From Aromatoleum toluolicum (GTDB lineage: Bacteria; Pseudomonadota; Gammaproteobacteria; Burkholderiales; Rhodocyclaceae): DNA of 64,000 bases. The notes under the pieces are model-generated. The model saw only the letters and a list, made by a program, of their open reading frames with translations, was not told where the DNA came from and did not search any database. Shown here one piece after another: positions 37,042 to 48,196 of this stretch (positions are counted from its first letter, which is position 1; each line of letters opens with the position of its first letter). Location of the stretch: NCBI RefSeq assembly GCF_012911005.2, contig NZ_WTVS01000011.1, positions 46,733 through 110,732 of the forward strand. Direction: 5' to 3'. Both the position numbers and the translations under genes were made by a program.

Positions 37042-39378
37042 ATGCTTCCCCCGATCGAACATCGCATCGCCGCCGAACTCGCCGCCCAGCCCCGCCAGGT
37101 CGTCGCCGCCATCCAGCTCCTCGACGAAGGCGCCACCGTGCCCTTCATCGCCCGCTACCGCAAGGAAGTCACCGGCGGCCTCGACGACACCCAGCTGCGC
37201 AACCTCGAAGAACGCCTCGGCTACCTGCGCGAACTCGAGGATCGCCGCACCGCCGTGGTCGCGTCGATCACCGAACAGGGCAAGATGACCGACGCGCTGG
37301 CCGCCGAGATCGCCTCCGCCGAAACCAAGCAGCGCCTCGAAGACCTCTACCTGCCGTACAAGCAGAAGCGCCGCACCAAGGCGCAGATCGCCCGCGAGGC
37401 CGGCATCGAGCCGCTCGCGCTGGCCTTGCTGGACGACCCCACCCTGACCCCCGAGGCCGAAGCCGAACGCTATTTCAATGCGGATGCGGGCTTCGCCGAC
37501 GTCAAGAGCGTGCTCGACGGCGCGCGCCAGATCCTCATCGAGCGCTTCGCCGAAGACGCCGAACTGCTCGGCACGCTGCGCACCTGGCTGCAGGAGAACG
37601 GCCAGGTCAGCTCGACGGTGATCGAAGGCAAGGAAACGGAGGGCGCGAAGTTCCGCGACTGGTTCGACTTCCGCGAGCCCGTCGCCACCATGCCCTCGCA
37701 CCGTGCGCTGGCGCTGCTGCGCGGCCGCAACGAAGGCATGCTGCGCCTCGCCCTCACTGTCGACCAGCCCGACCCGGACGCACCGCATCCCTGCGAAGGC
37801 CGTATCGCCGCACGCTTCGGCATCCGCGACCAGGGCCGCCCGGCCGACCGCTGGCTGCGCGACAGCGTGCGCTGGGCGTGGAACGTGAAGATCTCCCTGC
37901 ACCTCGAGCTCGAACTGATGAACGAGCTGCGCGAGCGGGCCGAAGAGGAAGCGATCCGCGTGTTCGCACGCAACCTCAAGGATCTGCTGCTCGCCGCCCC
38001 GGCCGGCGCGCGTTGCACGATGGGCCTCGACCCCGGCATCCGCACCGGCGTCAAGGTCGCGGTCATCGACCGAACCGGCAAACTCGTCGATACCGCGACG
38101 ATCTACCCCTTCGAGCCGCGTCGCGACCGCGAAGGCTCGCTCGCGACGCTGGCCGCCCTGGCGAAGAAACACGCGGTAGACCTGGTTGCCATCGGCAACG
38201 GCACCGCCTCGCGCGAAACCGACAGGCTTGTCGCGGACCTGATGGAAGCGCTGCCGCAACTACGCCTGACGCGGGTCACGGTATCCGAGGCCGGCGCGTC
38301 CGTGTATTCCGCCTCCGAACTCGCGGCACGCGAATTTCCGGATCTCGACGTGTCGCTGCGCGGCGCGGTGTCGATCGCCCGCCGCCTGCAGGACCCCCTC
38401 GCCGAACTCGTCAAGATCGACCCGAAGTCGATCGGCGTCGGCCAGTACCAGCACGACGTTAACCAGTCGCGCCTCGCGAAGAGCCTGGACGCGGTCGTCG
38501 AGGACTGCGTGAACGCCGTCGGCGTAGACGTGAACACCGCCTCGGCGGCGCTCCTCGCCCGCATCTCCGGCCTCAACGCCACGCTCGCCGGCAACATCGT
38601 CGAGCACCGCGACGCCAACGGCCCCTTCCCGAGCCGCGACGCACTGAAGAAGGTGCCGCGCCTCGGCCCCAAGACCTTCGAGCAGGCCGCCGGCTTCCTG
38701 CGCATCCCCAACGGCGACAATCCGCTCGACGCCTCCTCGGTGCACCCGGAAGCCTACCCGGTCGTCCAGCGCATCCTCGCCAAGGTGAGCAAGAACGTGC
38801 GCGAGCTGATGGGCAACGCGAGCTTCCTGAAGACGCTGCGCCCGGTCGAATTCACCGACGAGCGCTTCGGCCTTCCGACCGTGCAGGACATCCTCGCCGA
38901 ACTCGAGAAGCCCGGCCGCGACCCGCGCCCGGAATTCCGCACCGCCTCGTTCCGCGACGGCGTCGAGACCCTCAAGGATCTCGCTCCGGGGATGATGCTC
39001 GAAGGCGTCGTGACCAACGTGACCAACTTCGGGGCCTTCGTCGATATCGGCGTGCATCAGGACGGCCTCGTGCATATCTCCGCGCTGTCCGAGCGCTTCG
39101 TGAAGGATCCGCACAGCGTCGTGAAGGCCGGCCAGGTCGTCAAGGTGAAGGTGCTGGAGGTCGACCTGCCGCGCAACCGCATCGCGCTGACGATGCGCAT
39201 GAGCGACGAACCGAGCGCAACCCGCCCGGCCGGCGGAGCGCGCGACAACGCGCCACGTGGCCGCAGCGACGCGCCGCGCCAGGACCGCAACGCGCAGCGC
39301 AGCCCATCGCGCGGCAACGACCGGCCCGCCGCCGCCGGCGCGATGGCCGACGCGCTCGCGCGCGCGCTGCGCAAGTAA
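37042..39378 (+). CDS. tex: Transcription accessory protein Tex
   Basis: The 778-residue RNA-binding protein matches the Tex family in length and order: an N-terminal helix-rich region ([17 protein letters not shown]), a YqgF/RNase-H-like domain ([15 protein letters not shown]), a helix-hairpin-helix region ([18 protein letters not shown]) and a C-terminal S1 RNA-binding domain ([21 protein letters not shown]). The last 60 residues are Arg/Pro/Ala-rich. The ATG at 37042 begins the conserved LPPIEHRIA start; upstream in-frame sequence is unrelated. Confidence 0.95.
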   Translation: MLPPIEHRIAAELAAQPRQVVAAIQLLDEGATVPFIARYRKEVTGGLDDTQLRNLEERLGYLRELEDRRTAVVASITEQGKMTDALAAEIASAETKQRLEDLYLPYKQKRRTKAQIAREAGIEPLALALLDDPTLTPEAEAERYFNADAGFADVKSVLDGARQILIERFAEDAELLGTLRTWLQENGQVSSTVIEGKETEGAKFRDWFDFREPVATMPSHRALALLRGRNEGMLRLALTVDQPDPDAPHPCEGRIAARFGIRDQGRPADRWLRDSVRWAWNVKISLHLELELMNELRERAEEEAIRVFARNLKDLLLAAPAGARCTMGLDPGIRTGVKVAVIDRTGKLVDTATIYPFEPRRDREGSLATLAALAKKHAVDLVAIGNGTASRETDRLVADLMEALPQLRLTRVTVSEAGASVYSASELAAREFPDLDVSLRGAVSIARRLQDPLAELVKIDPKSIGVGQYQHDVNQSRLAKSLDAVVEDCVNAVGVDVNTASAALLARISGLNATLAGNIVEHRDANGPFPSRDALKKVPRLGPKTFEQAAGFLRIPNGDNPLDASSVHPEAYPVVQRILAKVSKNVRELMGNASFLKTLRPVEFTDERFGLPTVQDILAELEKPGRDPRPEFRTASFRDGVETLKDLAPGMMLEGVVTNVTNFGAFVDIGVHQDGLVHISALSERFVKDPHSVVKAGQVVKVKVLEVDLPRNRIALTMRMSDEPSATRPAGGARDNAPRGRSDAPRQDRNAQRSPSRGNDRPAAAGAMADALARALRK

Positions 39379-39404
39379 GCGCCGCCCCACCGAAAGCACG
39401 AACG

Positions 39405-39767
39405 ATGAACACGACGATCTACGGCATCAAGAACTGCGATACGATGAAGAAGGCCTTCGCCTGGCTCGACGCGCGGGGCATCGCCTACACTTTCCACGAT
39501 TACCGCAAGTCCGGCATCTCCCCCGATACGCTCGCGCGCTGGTGCGAGCGCCTCGGCTGGGAGGCACTGGTCAACACGCGCGGCACCACCTGGCGCAAGC
39601 TCGATCCCGCGCAGCAGGCCATCGCCTGCGCCGCGGACGCCATCGCACTGATGGCCGCGCACACCAGTGTCATCCGCCGGCCGGTAATCGAGACCGCATC
39701 GGGCGAGACCATCGCCGGATTCGACCCCGAACGCCTCGTGGCGCTGTTCGAAGGAGCCCGCCCATGA
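39405..39767 (+). CDS. ArsC/YffB-family thioredoxin-fold protein
   Basis: The 120-residue protein starts [15 protein letters not shown], the ArsC-family nucleophile loop with one cysteine (C11) and no second catalytic Cys. It has the RGTTWRKL segment typical of YffB/Spx-like members. YffB-type proteins are glutathione-dependent thiol reductases of unknown substrate, and true arsenate reductase activity is unlikely to be inferred from this. Its stop overlaps the Hsp33 start by four bases, giving a two-gene unit. Confidence 0.83.
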   Translation: MNTTIYGIKNCDTMKKAFAWLDARGIAYTFHDYRKSGISPDTLARWCERLGWEALVNTRGTTWRKLDPAQQAIACAADAIALMAAHTSVIRRPVIETASGETIAGFDPERLVALFEGARP

Positions 39768-40648
39768 AGGACCACAAGAGCTACGTACGCCGTTTCCTGC
39801 TCGAAGACCTCGACATCCGGGGCGCCGTCGTGCGCCTGGACGACGTCTGGCAGGCGCTGCAGAAGGGCCGCGACTACCCGCGCAACGTCGGCACCCTGCT
39901 CGGCGAGATGAGCGCCGTGTCCGCGCTGATCTCCGCCAACCTCAAGCAGGCGGGCCGCCTCACCTTCCAGGTGCAGGGCCACGGCCCGGTGCGCCTGCTC
40001 GTCATCGACTGCGACGAGGCCCTGAACCTGCGCGGCTTCGCGGCCTTCGACGATCACGTTCCCGCCGGCGACCGCCTGTCGGAACTGGTCGGCGACGGCA
40101 TCCTGCAGCTCACGCTGGACGTCGAGGGCATGGACCAGCCGTACCAGAGCCTCGTTCCGCTCGAAGGCAACAGCATCGCCGCGGTATTCGAGCACTACCT
40201 GCAGCAGTCCGAACAGCAGCCGGCCGGCCTGTGGCTCGCGTGCAGCAAGGACGCCGCCGCCGCGCTGTTCCTGCAGAAGCTGCCCGGCGCAGATGCGCGC
40301 GACGAGGACGGATGGTCGCGCGCGCACCAGTTCGCGCAGACCGTCACGCGCGAGGAGCTCCTCGCGCTCGATCCCGAGACCCTGCTCGGCCGCCTGTTCG
40401 CCGAGGAAACGGTGCGCCTGTATGACGCGCGCCCGGTGATCCACGACTTTCCGCCCGACCGCGACAAGATCATCGCGATGCTGCGCGCACTGGGCGAAAG
40501 CGAAGTCCGCAGCATCTACGCCGAGCACGGCGAACTGATCGTGCGCGACGACCTGTCGAACCACGAATACCGCTTCGAACCCGACGAGATCGACGCATTC
40601 TTCGAGTCCGGACCCGGCAGCACCGAGTCGCCCCCGACCCTGCACTGA
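39764..40648 (+). CDS. hslO: Hsp33-family chaperone lacking the zinc-binding cysteines
   Basis: The 294-residue length and N-terminal and middle parts ([26 protein letters not shown]) match Hsp33. The C-terminal redox switch, CxC...CxxC in E. coli Hsp33 (C232, C234, C265, C268), is missing: residues 225-235 read [11 protein letters not shown], and residues 260-266 read VRDDLSN. Only two cysteines remain, both in the N-terminal half. It follows an ArsC-like gene with a 4-base overlap and an AAGGAG ribosome site. The oxidation-activated switch should therefore not work by the classic mechanism. Confidence 0.87.
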   Translation: MKDHKSYVRRFLLEDLDIRGAVVRLDDVWQALQKGRDYPRNVGTLLGEMSAVSALISANLKQAGRLTFQVQGHGPVRLLVIDCDEALNLRGFAAFDDHVPAGDRLSELVGDGILQLTLDVEGMDQPYQSLVPLEGNSIAAVFEHYLQQSEQQPAGLWLACSKDAAAALFLQKLPGADARDEDGWSRAHQFAQTVTREELLALDPETLLGRLFAEETVRLYDARPVIHDFPPDRDKIIAMLRALGESEVRSIYAEHGELIVRDDLSNHEYRFEPDEIDAFFESGPGSTESPPTLH

Positions 40649-40752
40649 GCCGCCCCGCAAGGCGCTGACGGCGCATGCCAGCATGCGCCGCGAGAGCCTT
40701 GCCCGATTCCCCTGTCGTCAGTAGACTTTGAAGCTTTTCGGCCTCTGCACCC

Positions 40753-41532
40753 ATGTCCGCACCCAACGCCGTCCGTTCGATCGAGTTCCGCAACGCAACG
40801 CTCGGCGCCACCATCGCGGTCCTGCGCGAAACCGAACCGGCACGGCTCGCCGACGCCCTGCACCTGATGCTCGGCGGCATGCCCGATTTCTTCAACGGCG
40901 AAGCGGCCGTGCTGGATTTCTCCGGCGTCAGCGCGCATCCCGAACGCATCGACTGGGTCGGCCTCGCGAGCCTGTTCCGCCGCTACCGGCTGCAACCCGT
41001 CGGCGTGCGCTGCCTGCCCGAGACTCTCGCCGCGTCGGCGCGTCAGGCAGGCTTGGCGATCCTGGATGGCGCCGAACTGCGCGAGCGCCAGGGCGCCGCC
41101 GCCCCTGCCCCGCAGGCACGTCCGGAACCTGCGCCCGCCGCAACGCCCGCACCCGCTCCCGCCGCGGCGCCGGCTCCCGGCGGGAACACGCTCTACATCG
41201 ACCGCCCGCTGCGCTCCGGCCAGCAGGTGTATGCCCGCGGCGGCGACCTCGTACTCCTCGCAGGCGTCAGCAACGGCTCCGAAGTCATCGCCGACGGCAG
41301 CATCCACTGCTACGGCCCGCTGCGCGGCCGCGCACTGGCCGGAGCCCACGGAAACACCGAGGCCCGCATCGTGACGACCAATTTCGGCCCCGAGCTGGTA
41401 TCCATCGCGGGCATCTACCGCACCTTCGAACAGGGCATTCCCGCCTCGGTCGCGGGCCGGGCGGCACTCGTGCGGCTGACGGCCGGCGGCACCGAACAGA
41501 AACTTGACATCGAATCGCTGCAGCTCGGTTGA
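40753..41532 (+). CDS. minC: Septum-site inhibitor MinC
   Basis: The 259-residue protein has an N-terminal FtsZ-inhibiting domain, a Pro/Ala-rich linker (residues about 110-140) and a C-terminal beta-helix domain (GSEVIADGSIHCYGPLRGRALAGA) that dimerises and binds MinD. It blocks FtsZ assembly away from midcell. It opens the minCDE operon; minD starts 31 bases after the stop. Confidence 0.95.
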   Translation: MSAPNAVRSIEFRNATLGATIAVLRETEPARLADALHLMLGGMPDFFNGEAAVLDFSGVSAHPERIDWVGLASLFRRYRLQPVGVRCLPETLAASARQAGLAILDGAELRERQGAAAPAPQARPEPAPAATPAPAPAAAPAPGGNTLYIDRPLRSGQQVYARGGDLVLLAGVSNGSEVIADGSIHCYGPLRGRALAGAHGNTEARIVTTNFGPELVSIAGIYRTFEQGIPASVAGRAALVRLTAGGTEQKLDIESLQLG

Positions 41533-41563
41533 GCGCAGTGCAAACTTTCAGGAAGGACATACC

Positions 41564-42379
41564 GTGACTCGTGTCGTCGTCGTAACTTCAGGCAAGGGTG
41601 GCGTGGGCAAGACCACCACCAGCGCCGCCTTCTCCTCCGGCCTGGCCCTGCGGGGATTCAAGACGGCCGTCATCGACTTCGACGTCGGTCTGCGCAACCT
41701 CGACCTCATCATGGGCTGCGAGCGCCGCGTCGTGTATGACCTCATCAACGTCATCAACGGCGACGCCAAGCTCAACCAGGCGCTCATCAAGGACAGGCAC
41801 TGCGACAACCTCTTCGTGCTGCCCGCATCGCAGACGCGCGACAAGGACGCACTGACCGAGGAAGGCGTCGAGAAGGTCATCCACGACCTCGAGCACATGG
41901 GCTTCGACTACATCGTGTGCGACTCCCCCGCCGGCATCGAACGCGGCGCGGTGCTCGCGCTGACCTTCGCCGACGAGGCGATCGTCACGACCAACCCGGA
42001 AGTCTCGTCGGTGCGCGACTCCGACCGCATCCTCGGCATCCTGCAGTCCAAGTCCCGTCGCGCCGCGGAAGGCAAGGAGCCGGTCAAGGAACACCTGCTC
42101 GTCACCCGTTACTCGCCCAAGCGCGTCGATGACGGCGAGATGCTGTCGTACAAGGACGTGCAGGAATTGCTGCGCGTGCCGCTGATCGGCGTGATCCCGG
42201 AATCCGAGTCCGTGCTGCAGGCCTCGAACCAGGGCACGCCCGCCATCCACCTGAAGGGCTCCGACGTTTCGGAGGCCTATACCGACGTGGTCGCGCGCTT
42301 CCTCGGCGAGACCCGCGAACTGCGCTACGTGAATTACGAGAAGCCGGGCCTCATCAAGCGCCTGTTCGGAGGCAAGTAA
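41564..42379 (+). CDS. minD: Septum-site ATPase MinD
   Basis: The 271-residue ATPase has the deviant Walker [10 protein letters not shown] (residues 10-18) with the signature lysine K11 and K16, an NLDLIMG switch segment, and a C-terminal amphipathic helix ([10 protein letters not shown]) that anchors it to membrane. I chose the GTG at 41564, behind an AGGAAGG ribosome site, because the motif then falls where it does in other MinD proteins. It recruits MinC and is released by MinE. Confidence 0.95.
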   Translation: MTRVVVVTSGKGGVGKTTTSAAFSSGLALRGFKTAVIDFDVGLRNLDLIMGCERRVVYDLINVINGDAKLNQALIKDRHCDNLFVLPASQTRDKDALTEEGVEKVIHDLEHMGFDYIVCDSPAGIERGAVLALTFADEAIVTTNPEVSSVRDSDRILGILQSKSRRAAEGKEPVKEHLLVTRYSPKRVDDGEMLSYKDVQELLRVPLIGVIPESESVLQASNQGTPAIHLKGSDVSEAYTDVVARFLGETRELRYVNYEKPGLIKRLFGGK

Positions 42380-42380
42380 G

Positions 42381-42641
42381 ATGTCCTTCCTTGCCCGCCT
42401 CTTCGGCGAAAAGAAGAAGACGGCGGAAATCGCCAAGAACCGCCTGTCGCTGCTGATCGCGCACGAGCGCAGCGGCGACGCGGCCAAGGCTGATTTCCTG
42501 CCCGCACTGCAGCGCGAGCTGATCGAGGTGATCTCGAAGTACGTCGCCGTCAATCCGGACGACATCAAGGTGCATCTCGACAAGCAGGACAACTACGAGG
42601 TCTTGGAAGTCAACATCGTCCTGCCCGAACAGGCACGCTGA
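42381..42641 (+). CDS. minE: Cell division topological specificity factor MinE
   Basis: The 86-residue protein starts MSFLARLFG, the membrane-targeting sequence, followed by the helix that contacts MinD ([15 protein letters not shown]). It stimulates MinD ATPase to make the pole-to-pole oscillation. The start is one base after the minD stop, and the family length matches. It ends the min operon before a GC-rich hairpin. Confidence 0.94.
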   Translation: MSFLARLFGEKKKTAEIAKNRLSLLIAHERSGDAAKADFLPALQRELIEVISKYVAVNPDDIKVHLDKQDNYEVLEVNIVLPEQAR

Positions 42642-42669
42642 CCCCAAGTCCACGGCGTTCGCCGCGACT

Positions 42670-42695
42670 CACCGGGCACCGCGGGGCGCCCGGTG
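42670..42695. terminator. Hairpin between minE and the convergent chemoreceptor gene
   Basis: An 8-bp stem, CACCGGGC / GCCCGGTG, closes a 10-base loop in the 63-bp gap between convergent genes. The following sequence is only modestly T-rich (TTCATTC), so efficiency is uncertain. Confidence 0.55.
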
Positions 42696-42704
42696 TTCAT
42701 TCAC

Positions 42705-44504
42705 TCAGCGTTCGGCGAGCAGCGCCTCGGCCGGCACGCCAACCCGCACATTCCCCCAGTGACGACCGCCGACCATGACCGGCATCGCCATGTCGCACAG
42801 GATTTCTCCCGTATCGCGCAGGAAGGTCTGCAGCAGCAGGGGGTCGGCGTTCTTCGCTGCGCGCAGCTCTGCGTGGCTAACGAACTTGCGACAGGTACGG
42901 TTGCCGACCAGATCCGAGTCCTTGTTGCCGGTGAGCGGCTTGGAGTACTTGAGATTGTGGGCTGACAGGTAACCGTCGGTGTTCACCGCCACGGCGTAGG
43001 TGCAGCCGGGAATCGAGGACAGGCAGTCCTCCAGCAGTTTCTGGCAGCGCCGCGTGTATTCGTCCCCCCACGACACCTTGAACTTCTGCGGAAAGGTATC
43101 CGGTACGGGTTGGTAGCGCTTGTCGAACACATCGACCCGGTTGTTCTTCATCTCCTCGAGTTGGGACTGCACTCGGTCACGGAAGGTCCTGGCCTGCTCA
43201 ACGGCGTGATCGAACTCGCCTTTGCCAATCTTGAAGCGCGACACCAGCTCCTGTACCGATTCGGTCGCACGAGCGAGTTTCTGCGTGCATGCCTCCGACT
43301 CGTCCATCTGCGCGGCAACCGTGCCCGAAAGATCGTGAATCGCCGTCACGTTCTCATGCACTTGCGCATTGGTCGCCGACAGCTGCTCCATCGCGGTTGC
43401 GATCTGCAGTAGTTGCTCCCCGGTCGTCTCGAATTCGCCGACCATGAACTGGAACTGCGTCGCCGAGTGCGCGACCACCTCGCGCGCCTGCAGCACATCG
43501 ACGTTGATGACCTCGTTTTCTGCGCGCGTGTTCATCACGCGGCCGATCATGCCGTCGATGTTGCCGGTGATCTCCACGGCCGCGGTATTCACGCGCTCAG
43601 CAAGCTTGCGCACCTCGTCCGCGACGACAGCGAAGCCGCGGCCCGCCTCGCCGGCACGCGCGGCCTCGATCGCAGCATTGAGCGCGAGAAGGTTGGTCTG
43701 ATCTGCGATCTCGCGAATTAACGAGGCGATCTGCTTGACGCTCTCGGAACGCTTCGACAGATCATCGACGGTCGCATTGAAATGCATCACTTTTTCGCTC
43801 ACCGCGTTGATCTTTTCCGAGATCTCGTGCATTTCGCCCAGCGAAGCGCGCGCAATCTCCAGATTCTTGGTCGTCGACGCCGAAATTTGCTGCGTGCTCG
43901 CCGATACGCTGTCGATGGCCGAGGTCGACTCGGTACTCGCGCTGAACACGACCTCGGTAAGCTGCCCCTGCCGGCGTGCGTTGTTCGCCGCCCCCTCCAC
44001 GCGCGACTTCACGACTACGGCGTCGCGGGCGATGCTGACGCTCATCGTGCGTACGTCGCCGATGATCTGGCGCATCTTGTCGGCGAAATGGTTGTAGCTG
44101 ACCGCGAGATCTCGCAGCTCGTCGTGCGTGACGAGCGGGAGGTTGCGCGAGAAATCGCCCTCGCCGCGCGCGATCTCGTTGAAGATGCCGGTGATGACGC
44201 GCACCGGTCGGACGATGAGGTGCCGGATAAAGAGGATCTGGCCGACGTTGATCGCGAGCGCCACGAACGTCAGCATCAGCATCAGGTACAGACCGCCCTC
44301 GAGGGAGCCTGCAACCTGTTGAGCGAGTTCCGGCGAAACCTTCCCCTCGACAAGCAGCGACTGGATCGCCGTCTTCTGGTTCAGGTAGATCCCGAGATAC
44401 ACCACGTCGATAAAGAACAGCAGCAGGAAGCTGCACAGCTTCTTCGTGAGCGAATTCCAGAAGGTCTTCTCGATTGTTTCGTACAGGCTTTCGGACGAGC
44501 CCAT
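42705..44504 (-). CDS. Methyl-accepting chemotaxis protein with C-terminal sensor-like region
   Basis: I start at 44504 (MGSSESL), directly behind a GGAGAGG ribosome site, giving 599 residues. Two membrane helices (near residues 25-45 and 70-95) flank only about 30 residues, so there is almost no periplasmic domain. A HAMP linker, an MCP signalling domain with the hairpin tip [21 protein letters not shown] and then a C-terminal region of about 150 residues follow. That tail contains [18 protein letters not shown] and a GNRTCRKF motif, resembling Cache/PAS-type ligand domains placed after the signalling domain. It probably senses a cytoplasmic signal. Confidence 0.88.
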   Translation of the reverse strand: MGSSESLYETIEKTFWNSLTKKLCSFLLLFFIDVVYLGIYLNQKTAIQSLLVEGKVSPELAQQVAGSLEGGLYLMLMLTFVALAINVGQILFIRHLIVRPVRVITGIFNEIARGEGDFSRNLPLVTHDELRDLAVSYNHFADKMRQIIGDVRTMSVSIARDAVVVKSRVEGAANNARRQGQLTEVVFSASTESTSAIDSVSASTQQISASTTKNLEIARASLGEMHEISEKINAVSEKVMHFNATVDDLSKRSESVKQIASLIREIADQTNLLALNAAIEAARAGEAGRGFAVVADEVRKLAERVNTAAVEITGNIDGMIGRVMNTRAENEVINVDVLQAREVVAHSATQFQFMVGEFETTGEQLLQIATAMEQLSATNAQVHENVTAIHDLSGTVAAQMDESEACTQKLARATESVQELVSRFKIGKGEFDHAVEQARTFRDRVQSQLEEMKNNRVDVFDKRYQPVPDTFPQKFKVSWGDEYTRRCQKLLEDCLSSIPGCTYAVAVNTDGYLSAHNLKYSKPLTGNKDSDLVGNRTCRKFVSHAELRAAKNADPLLLQTFLRDTGEILCDMAMPVMVGGRHWGNVRVGVPAEALLAER

Positions 44505-44692
44505 TTTTTCCTCTCCGTCATCGGATTTGTTCAAATATAACGCGACTATCGGCGGCGACCGGCCGACACTTTAGCGCCTTGGCAAAAATTCATGCTCTGC
44601 CCCGGCACATGGCGGCATACAGTCCGAATTTGCCGGGTACCTTCCGGCATGCCACAATTGCCCTTTTTCGCCGCAACCAGCCGATTCGATTC

Positions 44693-46201
44693 ATGAGCGA
44701 CCATAACAACAACCCCGCCACCGCGCCCGACGAGAACCACATCATCGCCGAGCGGCGTGAAAAACTGGCCGCGTGGCGCGCCACCGGCCGCGCCTTCCCG
44801 AACGATTTCTCGCGCGAAAACACCGCCGGCAAGCTCGACGAACTGTACGGCGACAAGGAACCCGAAGCGCTCGACGCCAACCCCGTCGAAGTGCGCGTCG
44901 CCGGCCGCGTGATGCTCAAGCGCGTCATGGGCAAGGCGAGCTTCATCACCATCCAGGACCTGTCCGGCCGCATCCAGCTCTACGTCACGCGCGATGCCGT
45001 CGGCGAAGAGGTCTATGCCGACTTCAAGCACTGGGACATCGGCGACATCGTCGGTGGGGTCGGCACCGTATTCAAGACGCGCACCGGCGAACTGTCGGTG
45101 AAGGTGTCGGAAGTGCGCCTGCTCACCAAGAGCCTGCGCCCCCTGCCCGACAAGTTCCACGGCCTCACCGACGTCGAGCAGAAGTATCGCCAGCGCTACG
45201 TCGACCTCATCATGAACGAGCAGACGCGCTTCACCTTCGTCGCGCGCAGCCGCATGGTGCAGTCGATCCGCAACTACATGGTCAACCACGGCTTCCTCGA
45301 AGTCGAAACGCCGATGATGCACCCCATCCCCGGCGGCGCGGCGGCCAAGCCCTTCACCACCCACCACAACGCGCTGGACATGGAACTGTTCCTGCGCATC
45401 GCGCCCGAGCTCTATCTCAAGCGCCTGGTAGTCGGCGGCTTCGAGAAGGTGTTCGAGGTCAACCGCAACTTCCGCAACGAAGGCCTGAGCCCGCGCCACA
45501 ACCCCGAGTTCACGATGATGGAGTTCTATGAGGCGTATGCGGACTACCGCAGCCTGATGAACTTCACCGAAGGCCTGCTGCGCCAGGCGGCGCGCGAGGC
45601 GCTCGGCACCGAGGTGTTCGTGTACCAGGGCCGCGAGCTGGACCTGTCCAAGCCGTTCGCGCGCCTGACCATCGTCGAGGCGATCCGCAAGTACCACCCG
45701 GGCTACACCGTCGAGCAGCTCAACGACGCCGAGTGGATGCGCAACAAGCTCAAGGAACTCAAGGCCGAGGCGCGTGCCGGTGCCGGCCTCGGCACGCTGC
45801 AGCTGATGCTGTTCGAAGAGACCACCGAGGCCGAGATGTGGGAACCGACCTTCATCATCGACTACCCGGCCGAAGTGTCGCCGCTTGCACGCCGCAATGA
45901 CGCGAACCCGGAGATCACCGAGCGCTTCGAGCTCTTCATCGTCGGCCGCGAGATCGCCAACGGCTTCTCCGAGCTGAACGACCCGGAAGACCAGGCGGCG
46001 CGCTTCCTCGAACAGGTCAAGGCGAAGGAAGCCGGCGACGAGGAGGCGATGTACTTCGACGCCGACTACATCCGCGCGCTCGAATTCGGCCTGCCCCCGA
46101 CCGGCGGCTGCGGCATCGGCATCGACCGCCTCGTCATGCTGCTCACCGACAGCCCCAGCATCCGAGATGTGATCCTCTTCCCGCAGATGCGGATGGAGTA
46201 A
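44693..46201 (+). CDS. lysS: Lysyl-tRNA synthetase, class II
   Basis: The 502-residue enzyme charges tRNA-Lys with lysine. An N-terminal OB-fold anticodon-binding domain is followed by class II motifs: motif 2 around [18 protein letters not shown] and motif 3 [16 protein letters not shown]. Length and motifs match the family. The ATG at 44693 is the conserved start region; upstream frame is not protein-like. Its transcript ends at the strong hairpin at 46221. Confidence 0.96.
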   Translation: MSDHNNNPATAPDENHIIAERREKLAAWRATGRAFPNDFSRENTAGKLDELYGDKEPEALDANPVEVRVAGRVMLKRVMGKASFITIQDLSGRIQLYVTRDAVGEEVYADFKHWDIGDIVGGVGTVFKTRTGELSVKVSEVRLLTKSLRPLPDKFHGLTDVEQKYRQRYVDLIMNEQTRFTFVARSRMVQSIRNYMVNHGFLEVETPMMHPIPGGAAAKPFTTHHNALDMELFLRIAPELYLKRLVVGGFEKVFEVNRNFRNEGLSPRHNPEFTMMEFYEAYADYRSLMNFTEGLLRQAAREALGTEVFVYQGRELDLSKPFARLTIVEAIRKYHPGYTVEQLNDAEWMRNKLKELKAEARAGAGLGTLQLMLFEETTEAEMWEPTFIIDYPAEVSPLARRNDANPEITERFELFIVGREIANGFSELNDPEDQAARFLEQVKAKEAGDEEAMYFDADYIRALEFGLPPTGGCGIGIDRLVMLLTDSPSIRDVILFPQMRME

Positions 46202-46220
46202 ACCGGACGCTGCAACGAAT

Positions 46221-46248
46221 ACAGGGCGCCGAAAGGCGCCCTGTGTCT
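46221..46248 (+). terminator. Rho-independent terminator after lysS
   Basis: A perfect 10-bp stem (ACAGGGCGCC / GGCGCCCTGT) with a GAAA loop lies 20 bases behind the lysS stop, followed by a short T-rich stretch (GTCTTT). It resembles in core sequence the terminator at 1325. Confidence 0.8.
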
Positions 46249-46282
46249 TTCGAGGCCCCTTTTTTCGTCACCGTTCCGCTCG

Positions 46283-48196
46283 ATGCCGATGCCCATCGAC
46301 CCTGCCACCCTGAACTTCGCCCCGGACGGCACGCCCTGCTCGGTCGCCTTCGGCGACGTGTATCACTCGCGTGGCGGCGGGCTCGAACAGGCGCGGCATG
46401 TGTTCATCGGCGGCAACGGCCTGCCGGAGCGCTGGCAGGGGCGCGAGCGCTTCACGATCGTCGAGACCGGCTTCGGCCTCGGGCTCAACTTCCTCGCGAC
46501 CTGGGCGGCGTGGCGTGAGGACGCGCGGCGCTGCGACCGGCTGCACTTCGTGTCGGTCGAGCGCCATCCCTTCCGTGCCGCGGATCTCGCCGCACTGCAT
46601 GCCCGCTGGCCCGAACTCGCGCCGCTCGCGGCGGAGTTGCAGGCAAACTGGCCGGTGCTGACGCCGGGCATCCATCGCCTGCATCTCGACGGCGGCCGCG
46701 TCATCCTGACGCTGCTGTTTGGAGACGCGCCGGAACTGATCCCCGAACTGCAATGCTGCGCCGACGCCTACTACCTCGATGGATTCTCGCCAGAGAGGAA
46801 TCCCGATCTGTGGTCAGCCGAACTGCTGCGCGGGCTGTCGCGCCTGGCCGCGCCGGGCGCGACCCTCGCGACCTGGTCGGTGGCGGGCGCGGTGCGGCGC
46901 ACACTGGGCGAACTCGGTTTCCGCTGCGAGAGGGCTGCCGGCATCGGCGGCAAGCGCGCGATGCTGCGTGCCCGGTTCGGCAACGCCGGCGAAGTTGCCG
47001 CGGCGGACTCGCCCCGCCACGCGCTGGTGATCGGGGCCGGCCTCGCCGGCAGCAGCATCGCGAACCGCCTCGCGGAGCGCGGCTGGACGGTCGACGTCGT
47101 GGACGCGGCCGCGGAGCCTGCGCAAGGTGCATCGGGCAACCTCAGCGGCGTGCTGCGCCCGCTGCCCAGCCTCGACGACAACCGCCTCGCCCGCATCACC
47201 CGTGCCGGCGCCCTGTATGGCCTGCGCCATCTGCAGCGCCTCAGCGCCCGCGGCCTGCCGCTGCGTTGGGATGCGTGCGGCGTGCTGCACCTTGCGCGCG
47301 ACCCGATGCACGAGGAAAAGCAGCGGCGCGTCGTCGAAGCGCAACGGGCACCCGAGGACTACCTGAGATTCGTCGACCGCGACGAAGCATCGCGCATCGC
47401 CGACTGGCCGCTGCCGCTGGGCGGGTGGTGGTTTTCCGGCGGCGGCTGGGTCAATCCGCCCAGCCTGTGCAGGGCGAACCTGGCCGCCTTCCCGGAGGCG
47501 ATTCGCTGCCACTTCGGCCGCGGTGTCGCCGCGCTGGAATCCGGAGCCGGGGGCTGGCGCGCCCTCGACGCGAACGGCGACGTGATCGCCGCGGCGCCGG
47601 TCGCGATACTCGCGAACGGCGTCGGCATCCGCCCGTTTCCGCAGGCCGCCGCCCTGCCCGTGCGCAGCGCGCGCGGCCAGGTGAGCCACCTCCCGGCACA
47701 GGCGGACAGCGCGCCGCGCGTGGTCGTGTGCCGCCTCGGCTACGTCAGCCCCGCCATCGACGGTGTGCGCTGCGCAGGCGCGACCTTTTCGGTGGACGAC
47801 GAGGATCCGTCGCTGCGCGTCACCGATCACCGCGAGAATCTCGCCAAGCTCGACTTCATCCTGCCGGGCTTCGCCGCCGGCTTCGACCCGGCCCGGCTCG
47901 ACGGACGGGTCGGTTTCCGCCCCGCGTCGCCGGACCGCTTGCCGATGGTCGGCGCCGTTCCGTCGGTACGCCAAGCCGACCGTGCGAGCCCGCTCTCGTC
48001 CATCCCGCGGCACCCCGGCCTCTACGCCGTCGAAGGCTTCGGCGCGCGCGGACTCGTGTGGGCGGCGCTTGCCGCCGAACTGCTCGCGAGCGAACTCGCG
48101 GGCGATCCCCTGCCGCTGGAGCGTTCGCTGGTGGAGGCGCTCGATCCGGCACGCTACCTGATCCGCCCGCCGCGCCGCGCGATGTCGGAAGAGTAA
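46283..48196 (+). CDS. mnmC: Bifunctional tRNA U34 methyltransferase / FAD oxidoreductase MnmC
   Basis: The 637-residue enzyme completes the mnm5s2U modification of the wobble uridine. The N-terminal half is a SAM methyltransferase (VETGFGLGLNFLATW, then YLDGFSPERNPDLWS) and the C-terminal half a FAD-dependent amino-acid-oxidase-type domain with ALVIGAGLAGSSIANRLAERG. MPMPIDPATLNF is an acceptable N-terminus, and either the ATG at 46283 or at 46289 can start it. Its neighbour lysS charges a tRNA carrying this modification. MnmH (22976) acts on the same nucleotide. Confidence 0.94.
   Translation: MPMPIDPATLNFAPDGTPCSVAFGDVYHSRGGGLEQARHVFIGGNGLPERWQGRERFTIVETGFGLGLNFLATWAAWREDARRCDRLHFVSVERHPFRAADLAALHARWPELAPLAAELQANWPVLTPGIHRLHLDGGRVILTLLFGDAPELIPELQCCADAYYLDGFSPERNPDLWSAELLRGLSRLAAPGATLATWSVAGAVRRTLGELGFRCERAAGIGGKRAMLRARFGNAGEVAAADSPRHALVIGAGLAGSSIANRLAERGWTVDVVDAAAEPAQGASGNLSGVLRPLPSLDDNRLARITRAGALYGLRHLQRLSARGLPLRWDACGVLHLARDPMHEEKQRRVVEAQRAPEDYLRFVDRDEASRIADWPLPLGGWWFSGGGWVNPPSLCRANLAAFPEAIRCHFGRGVAALESGAGGWRALDANGDVIAAAPVAILANGVGIRPFPQAAALPVRSARGQVSHLPAQADSAPRVVVCRLGYVSPAIDGVRCAGATFSVDDEDPSLRVTDHRENLAKLDFILPGFAAGFDPARLDGRVGFRPASPDRLPMVGAVPSVRQADRASPLSSIPRHPGLYAVEGFGARGLVWAALAAELLASELAGDPLPLERSLVEALDPARYLIRPPRRAMSEE

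Noticed and set aside
39405..39767. Arsenate reductase
   Set aside because: Only one catalytic cysteine is present, no ars genes adjoin it, and the sequence matches the YffB subgroup of unknown substrate.
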